This document shows positions 19,732-25,465 of a stretch of 25,465 nt of DNA, in pieces (the stretch's first letter is position 1; every line of letters starts with the position of its first letter). The notes beneath the pieces are model-generated. The model saw nothing but the letters and a program-made list of their open reading frames with translations, was not told where the DNA came from and did no database searches. Source of the DNA: a virus. The translations under genes and the position numbers were made by a program. The stretch is taken from positions 1 to 25,465 of the IMG/VR virus record IMGVR_UViG_3300021960_000465. One strand, written 5' to 3'.

Positions 19732-19871
19732 TATTTTTTACCCTTCTTTTTAGATTTTTTCATCATCTTGAAATCAGCACCGGTGATCTTGCCATCTTTG
19801 TTTTTATCCAATTTCTTTTGATTGCCCACCAGGCCACCTAATTTCATACAAATACCAAAGTCATTACGCAT
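19731..19871 (-). CDS. EF-hand mini-protein (46 aa)
   Basis: The 46-residue frame contains LDKNKDGKITGADF (21-34), a canonical EF-hand or dockerin calcium loop: Asp at 1, Asn at 3, Asp at 5, Gly at 6, Ile at 8 and Asp at 12. It is followed by a lysine-rich tail. A second start eight codons in (MKLGGLVGNQ) is equally possible; neither has a strong ribosome site. The stop overlaps the next gene by one base. One EF-hand loop alone would need to dimerise to bind calcium well. Confidence 0.7.
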   Translation of the reverse strand: MRNDFGICMKLGGLVGNQKKLDKNKDGKITGADFKMMKKSKKKGKK

Positions 19872-19886
19872 GACTTATTAGTACCA

Positions 19887-20057
19887 CTAATGCAAGGTTT
19901 TTTCTATAATTTTTTTCTTGACACAAGGACAGGGAAGCACCACGAAAGTTTCCCCAAATTCGACAATAGAATAGCCCTCTCCTAAACAGAGAGAGCAATC
20001 CTTAACTATCTTGTTGCGTTTTCGTGAGGGAGATATTTTTTTCCTGTTTTCAGCCAT
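19887..20057 (-). CDS. Zinc-finger-like mini-protein (56 aa)
   Basis: The frame encodes MAENRKKISPSRKRNKIVKD and then CSLCLGEGYSIVEFGE and VLPCPCVKKKII. A basic N-terminus and C-x2-C ... C-x-C with a Gly turn make a small treble-clef or knuckle-like zinc site likely. It overlaps the 62-residue gene by 52 bases in a different frame, which is long, but the ordered composition (basic arm, Cys pairs, beta strand) is hard to reach by chance. Its role is unknown; DNA or RNA binding is plausible. Confidence 0.65.
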   Translation of the reverse strand: MAENRKKISPSRKRNKIVKDCSLCLGEGYSIVEFGETFVVLPCPCVKKKIIEKTLH

Positions 20058-20194
20058 GCACTTTTACCTAATGCAATACACTGTTTTAAAATAGTCTTAA
20101 CAGGGAGTCCTGTGGTTTGTCTTATTTCTGCCACGATTGCATAATCTTCTAAATCAGCCGCTAGGGATTTATACTTGTTAATATCAGTCATCAT
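20006..20194 (-). CDS. Hypothetical protein (62 aa)
   Basis: The product begins MMTDINKYKSLAADLEDYAI and has AEIRQTTGLPVKTILKQCIA, a helix-turn-helix or ribbon-helix-like pattern (a short polar turn TGLP between two helices). That would suit a small DNA-binding regulator, but the match is weak. Its start overlaps the stop of the upstream gene by 4 bases. AAAGGA lies close to the ATG. Confidence 0.65.
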   Translation of the reverse strand: MMTDINKYKSLAADLEDYAIVAEIRQTTGLPVKTILKQCIALGKSAWLKTGKKYLPHENATR

Positions 20195-20409
20195 ATGTCC
20201 TTTCTTTCAAAATTAATGATATTGGATTTGTTGCAGAATACACTGGTGTAGTAACCTTCGTAAGACAACTGTTCGGAGATTGCTTTTCCAAGATCCAAGC
20301 ATTCATCCAAACTAGTATAAGGTGTCTTATCCACAAACTGTTTACACAAATCTTTATGTGGCAAAACAGTACTGGCTACACAAATCGTTAATACCATTAC
20401 ATAATACAT
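20191..20409 (-). CDS. Hypothetical protein with N-terminal signal or anchor (72 aa)
   Basis: The N-terminus MYYVMVLTICVASTVLPHKD is hydrophobic with a small-residue end (VAS), suiting a signal peptide or membrane anchor. The mature part has three cysteines (DLCKQF, DECLDLG, VFCNKS) that could form disulphides outside the cytoplasm. A periplasmic or envelope-facing role, for example in superinfection exclusion or lysis control, is possible but not shown. It lies between polA and a small gene. Confidence 0.65.
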   Translation of the reverse strand: MYYVMVLTICVASTVLPHKDLCKQFVDKTPYTSLDECLDLGKAISEQLSYEGYYTSVFCNKSNIINFERKDI

Positions 20410-20412
20410 TCA

Positions 20413-22287
20413 TTACTTACCTGCTTCTCCCCAGGTCTTGCCTCTTCTCTCATTAACCACACTGGGAACTTTTAATTTATCAACACAGTTTTCCATAATT
20501 TCCTTGACTTTATCAACTTCTTGGGAGTTTTCAAGACTAATATCTAATTCGTCATGAATAGCAATTTCAGGAATAAAACCTTCTTTGTATAAATCTAGCA
20601 TAGCTTTCTTTGTTTGATCGGCTGCACTGCCCTGAATTAATCTGTTTAAAGCTTTAAAAGTATAGGCTCTACGAATATCATTTCCATATTCTATTTCTGC
20701 TTCTTCACGAGGAAGTGGTTTAGAGATACCCCATCGATTGGGTTCCCATAAAGGGAAGCGACATTTTCGACCAAGTAAAGTTCTAATGTGACCATGTTTA
20801 CTAGCCGTACGAGAAGCAATTTCTTGCAACTCTTTTACAAAGGGAACTGTTTGATGATACTTATTTAAGATAACTTCAGCATCACTTACTTCTAATCCTA
20901 GTTCAGTGGCCATCTTTCCTTTACCCATACCATACATAATTCCTAAGTTAATACTCTTTGCTTCATTACGACTAATGTTTGCCATGTCAGCCACCATCTG
21001 GTGAAAGTCTACATCTGCACCTTGATTATATTGTTCTTCAATTTTATCACTGCCTGTGAGTCCACCTTTAGAACTCAAAGCATAGTGAACCAAGATGCGT
21101 GGTTCTTGTTGCGAGTAATCAAACACATGCCACTTCTTTCCTTCTTCAGGAATAAAAATATTTTTAATCATGTCCGCAATCACTTTGTTGCGTGCAGGCA
21201 TTTGTTGAAGATTCGGATTCTGATAACTCATTCGACCCGATACAGTGCCACCACTTTCACTTCGTAGCTGATTGATCTCAGCATGAATTTTTCCTTTATA
21301 AGTATGTTTCTTTATAGTTTCGAGAAACGTGGTACGTGCTTTATTAATCTCTCGACATTTTACCACTAACTGAGGAAGCTCGTGAACATGAGTCGATAAA
21401 AAATTTTTCGCAAAACTCGGTGCCTCACTTTTCGGAGTTCGATCATAAGGAATACCTAACGCATCAAAAGCTTTCGCTACCGAAGCGGCCGCCCATATTT
21501 CGACATCGACACCTGAGAGTGATTTAATTTGTTTCAGGATATTTTTTTCTTCGGCTAAAAGTTTTTTCTCCAGTTGTTCTAGATTCTTTTCATCGATGCA
21601 GACACCTTTTTTCTTCATCGCATAAGTCAAAGGAATGAGATCTGTTTCCAGTTCTAAGATATGACCACACTCTTCTTTTTCTATTTCGTGTTTAAGTCGA
21701 TGGTAGAGTTTAAGCGTGAGCAGGGTATCTTGTTCTGCATACCCGCCGACATACATCGGTGGCAATTTGTACATTTCGGCTTTGGCGTCAACCCCAAACT
21801 CCGCAGCAGCTTCCTGTAAAGCCGTCTCATTTTTCGTTTCACCACAGTAATCATAACCCAGTGAATTTAGATTATACCATCTACGATTTTCGTCAATGAG
21901 GGGAGCCATAATCATTGTATCATGAACACGACCATTCAGGGTAAAACCCTCCGCCTCTAACCACCCTATGTCGTAGGAGGAGTTGTGGAAGAGTTTAGGG
22001 GTATCAGAGGCGAAGATTTTTTGTAAAGGTCCACGTATAATTTCTAAATCAAAATTACCACCGCCTTCATGACGGATAGGGAAATATCCCTTCCAACCAT
22101 CTACAGCGATTGCAATTCCAGCAACATAACCATCATTTCGACAGTAGCCTGGACCGAGGCTTTTAATATTTGGATCACAAGTTTCCACATCGATACAGAT
22201 CATTTCTGCATTAGCAAGATTAGGTACTTCTTGTGGTGGCACCCACTCAGGGGGTGTTTGAAATGGTTTCGGTTTATCCTCGGACAT
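20413..22287 (-). CDS. polA: DNA polymerase family A with 3'-5' exonuclease, Leu at position 762
   Basis: The 624-residue protein copies phage DNA. The exonuclease has D33/E35 (CIDVET), D106 (NSSYD) and D187 (YAEQD). The polymerase has motif A at D390 (FDYSQQEP), the O-helix motif B RNEAKSINLGIMYG (R440, K444, L448, Y452) and motif C HDE (578-580). There is no 5'-3' nuclease domain. The residue eight after the O-helix Arg is Leu where E. coli Pol I has F762; Leu here is known in marine viruses and changes speed and fidelity. The upstream neighbour is a 75-residue gene overlapping by 14 bases; the helicase follows in the same operon. Confidence 0.95.
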   Translation of the reverse strand: MSEDKPKPFQTPPEWVPPQEVPNLANAEMICIDVETCDPNIKSLGPGYCRNDGYVAGIAIAVDGWKGYFPIRHEGGGNFDLEIIRGPLQKIFASDTPKLFHNSSYDIGWLEAEGFTLNGRVHDTMIMAPLIDENRRWYNLNSLGYDYCGETKNETALQEAAAEFGVDAKAEMYKLPPMYVGGYAEQDTLLTLKLYHRLKHEIEKEECGHILELETDLIPLTYAMKKKGVCIDEKNLEQLEKKLLAEEKNILKQIKSLSGVDVEIWAAASVAKAFDALGIPYDRTPKSEAPSFAKNFLSTHVHELPQLVVKCREINKARTTFLETIKKHTYKGKIHAEINQLRSESGGTVSGRMSYQNPNLQQMPARNKVIADMIKNIFIPEEGKKWHVFDYSQQEPRILVHYALSSKGGLTGSDKIEEQYNQGADVDFHQMVADMANISRNEAKSINLGIMYGMGKGKMATELGLEVSDAEVILNKYHQTVPFVKELQEIASRTASKHGHIRTLLGRKCRFPLWEPNRWGISKPLPREEAEIEYGNDIRRAYTFKALNRLIQGSAADQTKKAMLDLYKEGFIPEIAIHDELDISLENSQEVDKVKEIMENCVDKLKVPSVVNERRGKTWGEAGK

Positions 22288-22501
22288 TGTTTACCTTATT
22301 GTTTTTAAAGAACTCTTTATTTAAAACACGAGTGATAACTTGTTCCTCTCTTTTTAATTCTTCTTGTCTTTTACCATCACGATAACCTTGGTTATAGATT
22401 AAAGTAAAATAAACTTTTAAATTTTTATATTGTTCTTTTCGAATCATTGAGAATAATTCGTCTTTTGTGTAGTCTTGGATAGTTCTAGGTTTCTTCGGCA
22501 T
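22274..22501 (-). CDS. Hypothetical basic helical protein (75 aa)
   Basis: The product begins MPKKPRTIQDYTKDELFSMI and is rich in Lys, Arg and Glu, with a long helix (YRDGKRQEELKREEQVITRV). It lies between the helicase-side genes and polA and overlaps both neighbours. I do not recognise it. An accessory replication role is inferred from position only. Confidence 0.6.
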   Translation of the reverse strand: MPKKPRTIQDYTKDELFSMIRKEQYKNLKVYFTLIYNQGYRDGKRQEELKREEQVITRVLNKEFFKNNKVNNVRG

Positions 22502-22673
22502 CGTCTTTCTCCTTTTTAAAATGTTGTTGAATAGCTAAACTAATATCTTCATGTAAGACAAGTAGTTGGCCAATAGGTAATTCCACAGGGGAATGTTTGT
22601 TTTCATAAAAATCATAAACTTCTTGGTCTGTTAGGGACACATAAAGTTTACCATCTTGATAAACAATTCTCAT
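22485..22673 (-). CDS. Hypothetical protein (62 aa)
   Basis: A small protein starting MRIVYQDGKLYVSLTDQEVY, with a beta hairpin followed by a helix (LGI-type QLLVLHEDISLAIQQHFKKE). The ATG overlaps the helicase stop by 4 bases. No family is recognised. Confidence 0.6.
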   Translation of the reverse strand: MRIVYQDGKLYVSLTDQEVYDFYENKHSPVELPIGQLLVLHEDISLAIQQHFKKEKDDAEET

Positions 22674-24193
22674 TGAAAGATCTCCGTAAATTCTTTGGAG
22701 CTATTACTACGAATTATATGTAAAGATTTTTTGGCACGTGTTGCACCAACATAAAAAACTCTTCTCTCACTATCACGATTAGTCATAAAGTTATTATCGG
22801 CCTTACGAGAAAGATCGGTTAATAACATCACATGATCTGCTTCTCCCCCTTTGGCTCCATGAATCGTAGATAGTTTTATTCTGGGTTCCTCTTTTAATTC
22901 ATTTTTATTGCGAGATAAAATAGCACGTAAATAAATTGTACGAGTGTTGGGAACCTTATCAAGAGCATATTCCCATGGCATATTCGGTTTAGCTAATAGT
23001 CCATACTTATCTCTTAATTCTTCATAAGTAAATGTTTGCCCAGGCATGACCTGAACATTCATTCCTTTAAAACCTCTTTTTACATTAACACCAACGGACA
23101 TGTAATAATAAATAGATTTGACTTCCTCTAAGTTTAATTCTTGTCTAGTTTGTAATTTGTACCAAGCAAAAACGGCTGTATATAATTTAGAAGCAATGGA
23201 AGGTTGATTACCTCTAGAATAGAAATGTCCATACTGTCTTAGATCATGTTCTATCTGGTCTAATAAATAATTTGTTCTTGCTAAGATTAACCATTGTCCA
23301 TGATTAAAACTATCGGTAGATAATCGATAAGCATAACTATTAGTAAAGCCACGATAATTTCTCGGTTTCCATAATTTAGGCTGACGATGATTAATGCGTG
23401 ATATTAAACGATCTGCTATATAATGTGTTGTTTTAGGAATACGATACGACTGTTCTAGTATTTCTTTTTCCCAATCTTTAGCATCAATTAATCGAGAAGG
23501 GTCTGCTCCTGCCCAATCAAAAATAGCTTGGTCATCATCACCTGCTAGATAGATCCTTGATGCGTGTTTCATAATTTTATCAATCACTTTCCATTGTAAC
23601 CATGACATGTCTTGAGCTTCATCCACAATGAGTACTTCTAATTTAGGAGCCGTTCCTTCATTCACAAAGTCCACTAAAAGATCTGTATAATCTTTTACAT
23701 ACATGGTTTCTTTATATTTAATCAATGACTTGATGATGTATTCTGTTTTGGGAAAGCCTCCATCTAGCTGACCAAAGCGATTGTATTCTTGTTCTAATGT
23801 GGTTCCCCTAGCCCTTGAGAGATCGTAAATATGGAGATGTTCGTTATTATGTATAGAAACGCCGATCTCATCAGCCGATGTGACCGAGACTAGGGGAACT
23901 TTTATTAATTCCGACAATTCAGAATAATGAGCTGATTTCATTATTTCATCTTGAGAATAATTCATACTTTTAAAAACAAAGGAATGAATTGTACGAAACC
24001 AAGGTAAATCTTTTTTAGTAATTTTAAATTTTGTACAAGCACGATGGATAGCTTCTTGTGCCGCTTTACGAGTAAAAGCTAAATATGCAATACGATCAGG
24101 GGGAACACCTTTGGCTAGTTCTTCTTCTACAATTTTTAAAAGGCGTGTTGTTTTGCCTGTGCCGGGGGGACCGAAGATTATTTTTCTAGACAT
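22670..24193 (-). CDS. UvrD/PcrA-like superfamily 1 DNA helicase
   Basis: The 507-residue protein has the SF1 helicase motifs in order: Walker A GPPGTGKTT (8-16), motif Ia AYLAFTRKAAQEA (36-48), motif II DEAQD (191-195), motif III GDDDQAIF (218-225), motif IV QSYRIP (248-253), motif V STIHGAKGGEADHV (442-455) and motif VI FYVGATRAKKSL (480-491). It should unwind DNA with ATP, 3' to 5'. It is shorter than UvrD, since the accessory subdomains 1B and 2B are reduced. It is next to polA, a pairing reported for marine viruses with Leu762 polymerases. Confidence 0.93.
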   Translation of the reverse strand: MSRKIIFGPPGTGKTTRLLKIVEEELAKGVPPDRIAYLAFTRKAAQEAIHRACTKFKITKKDLPWFRTIHSFVFKSMNYSQDEIMKSAHYSELSELIKVPLVSVTSADEIGVSIHNNEHLHIYDLSRARGTTLEQEYNRFGQLDGGFPKTEYIIKSLIKYKETMYVKDYTDLLVDFVNEGTAPKLEVLIVDEAQDMSWLQWKVIDKIMKHASRIYLAGDDDQAIFDWAGADPSRLIDAKDWEKEILEQSYRIPKTTHYIADRLISRINHRQPKLWKPRNYRGFTNSYAYRLSTDSFNHGQWLILARTNYLLDQIEHDLRQYGHFYSRGNQPSIASKLYTAVFAWYKLQTRQELNLEEVKSIYYYMSVGVNVKRGFKGMNVQVMPGQTFTYEELRDKYGLLAKPNMPWEYALDKVPNTRTIYLRAILSRNKNELKEEPRIKLSTIHGAKGGEADHVMLLTDLSRKADNNFMTNRDSERRVFYVGATRAKKSLHIIRSNSSKEFTEIFQ

Positions 24194-24417
24194 AAACCAT
24201 TATCCAATACAACTTTTTCTTCTGTTTCAATCCAGACACGAGCTCCACAAGGAAGAGGTTTGTCAGGGCTATAGATTACTTTCGAGGGTCCTTCAATAAT
24301 AACTTCGTGAGCATAGTTATTTGACTTAGATGTCTTAACTGTAATAACGGGTTCTTTCGTACCATTCTTTTTATTTGATTTAATCTTGTGTTGATTAATG
24401 TGAATTCTTTTTTTCAT
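24178..24417 (-). CDS. Hypothetical conserved marine-phage protein (79 aa)
   Basis: The protein begins MKKRIHINQHKIKSNKKNGT and has PVITVKTSKSNNYAHEVIIE, GPSKVIYSPDKPLPCGARVW and ETEEKVVL. The NQHxIK, KTSKSNxYAHEV and CGARVWxETE segments form a strongly conserved small protein that I recall from many marine and cyanophage replication regions. It appears to be all-beta and its function is not known. It overlaps the helicase start by 16 bases and the nuclease gene stop by 4. Confidence 0.75.
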   Translation of the reverse strand: MKKRIHINQHKIKSNKKNGTKEPVITVKTSKSNNYAHEVIIEGPSKVIYSPDKPLPCGARVWIETEEKVVLDNGLCLEK

Positions 24418-24713
24418 ACTATTCTACAATCTCCTTCGGGATCGACATAAATGAATTTTACACCCAACTCCTTCTGCCTGTCATTCTTTATTCGATAAAT
24501 AATTCTTCCTCTCATCTTTTTTGTCTTGACATCATCGCTATACCTGTTTACGGACTTCACATCAAACAAATGGACTTCTTTATCTTTCAATGCAACCAAA
24601 TCAACTGGGCCTACTTTGTAGATATTGTCAAAAACTATATAACCATTCTCTGCGAGCCAGAGGGTTGCCATTTGATGACTAATTACCCCTTTTAGATGTG
24701 TTCTAGGGATCAC
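24414..24713 (-). CDS. PD-(D/E)XK nuclease, resolvase-like (99 aa)
   Basis: A GPVDLVALKDKEVHLFDVKS stretch carries the PD-(D/E)XK core: D38, D51 and K53, with a K-V-G-x-V-D-L opening; the upstream helix (HQMATLWLAENGYIVF) is the usual alpha helix of the fold. Similar small phage enzymes act as Holliday junction resolvases or structure-specific nucleases. The start is GTG at 24713, which overlaps the upstream stop as GTGA. It sits between the primase-like and helicase genes. I do not know its exact substrate. Confidence 0.75.
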   Translation of the reverse strand: MIPRTHLKGVISHQMATLWLAENGYIVFDNIYKVGPVDLVALKDKEVHLFDVKSVNRYSDDVKTKKMRGRIIYRIKNDRQKELGVKFIYVDPEGDCRIV

Positions 24714-25465
24714 AGTAAAGCCTCCGATCCATCATCCATATCAGGAACCGAGAAGCTTGTTTCGTGTGACCTGTCGTGAGGAACCATCCACACAAATTCT
24801 GTTTTATTGTTTATGGATAAACGATGATCGCCCCCTCTTCTTTTAAGTCGAATGTGGGCAGCCATTTCCGTTGTTGTCATACCTTTAAACTTTTTCTTTT
24901 CTTCTAAAAAATTAATCAAGAATTCCATTTTAAAATAAGCTTTCATGACACCTGATTTTTCATCTTGTTCATATAAAACATTACCTAGTTTTATTTGTTC
25001 ACGACTATCCGCCATGGGTGTTTCATCTAAGAAAGAATTTAATAAAGAATCAAAACGACCTGCTTTTGTAATCTCTCTCGGCATCTCTATTACTTGAACC
25101 TTACTTAATAATTCATTTAGGAGTCTAATCCATTTCTTTTGAGCAATAGGTTCAGGAAAAGGAATGACGTTAATCTCATCAATACATTTCTTCATAAATA
25201 AAGACTGGGAATATAATTCATCGGTGCTCAGTTCAATAGGTTTGCCATCGATGTTCATAAACCAAATAGATTGATCGGATTGAAACTTTCTTAAGTCTGA
25301 TAATTGAGAGGCATAATCTTCTCCAATACCAAATTTACGAACACTACACTCTGTGGAATTACAATGATTACACATAGGCGGAACTTTACATTTATATTGA
25401 TAGTCTTGTTTCTTATGCTGATTAATTGTTTTCATGACTTGGGCAGAACTTAAAGGGGGTTTCAT
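24710..25465 (-). CDS. C-terminal part of probable primase (cut by window edge)
   Basis: The 251 visible residues begin PPLSSAQVMKTINQHKK, reminiscent of the PriCT domain end, then KCKVPPMCNHCNSTEC and VRKFGIG, a cysteine-rich pattern found in the C-terminal halves of archaeo-eukaryotic-type phage primases. C26, C32, C35 and C40 could hold zinc. Downstream, TTEMAAHIRLKRRGGDHRLS resembles a winged-helix region. The first codon lies at the last bases of the window, so the start is probably beyond it and the catalytic domain is missing here. The order primase, nuclease, helicase, polymerase supports the call, though a different primase-helicase family remains possible. Confidence 0.5.
   Translation of the reverse strand: MKPPLSSAQVMKTINQHKKQDYQYKCKVPPMCNHCNSTECSVRKFGIGEDYASQLSDLRKFQSDQSIWFMNIDGKPIELSTDELYSQSLFMKKCIDEINVIPFPEPIAQKKWIRLLNELLSKVQVIEMPREITKAGRFDSLLNSFLDETPMADSREQIKLGNVLYEQDEKSGVMKAYFKMEFLINFLEEKKKFKGMTTTEMAAHIRLKRRGGDHRLSINNKTEFVWMVPHDRSHETSFSVPDMDDGSEALL

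Noticed and set aside
1-25465. CRISPR array, insertion sequence, integrase or attachment site
   Set aside because: No regularly spaced long direct repeats, transposase or recombinase motifs were seen.

Overview
The window looks like part of the genome of a tailed, double-stranded DNA phage (Caudoviricetes) with an AT-rich genome, of the kind found in uncultured marine viromes and infecting AT-rich, probably alphaproteobacterial, hosts. The phage assignment rests on clear terminase large and small subunits, a portal protein, a family A DNA polymerase and a holin-type gene. The host is inferred from base composition and from families typical of alphaproteobacterial elements (GTA-type holin, DUF2958, DUF6878, DUF6915). 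Every supported gene lies on the minus strand, so the map reads from right (25465) to left (1). I saw no tRNA, CRISPR array, insertion sequence, integrase or ribonucleotide reductase.

Right end, 25465 to 20006, replication: the C-terminal part of a probable primase (cut by the window edge), a small PD-(D/E)XK nuclease, a UvrD-like superfamily 1 helicase, and an exonuclease-polymerase PolA with leucine at the position equivalent to E. coli 762, plus small genes that overlap as in an operon. From 20057 to 17623 come small basic or Cys-rich proteins and larger virion-like proteins, including a 254-residue protein with an HELIH zinc-protease motif and a 46-residue protein with one EF-hand loop. 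The terminase small subunit is at 17399-16908. A repeat-rich, AT-rich control region (17468-17622) lies just upstream of it.

The middle, 16890 to 7779, holds over twenty small, mostly acidic genes of unknown function, recognisable ones being DUF6878, DUF6915, DUF2958, VRR-NUC and DUF3846. At least two transcription units are punctuated by sequence signals: a leader with a 17-bp terminator hairpin and a competing upstream segment (16514-16862), a unit ending at the terminator at 15843-15873, and a consensus promoter (15812-15840) starting the next. A terminator-like hairpin lies at 9676-9714. A second RNA-structured region (8621-8916) has a promoter placed to start transcription about five bases before a perfect 13-bp closing stem.

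A GC-rich palindromic intergenic island (7410-7778) separates the accessory cluster from the packaging and virion genes at 7409 to 1: a virion-type protein, terminase large subunit, portal, several tiny basic genes and the N-terminal part of a GTA-type holin. Capsid and tail genes would be beyond the left edge. The two terminase subunits are thus more than 10 kb apart.

The strongest leads for something undescribed are the two structured RNA regions, the terS-proximal repeat array, and several tiny genes (18-59 residues) that are easy to miss.
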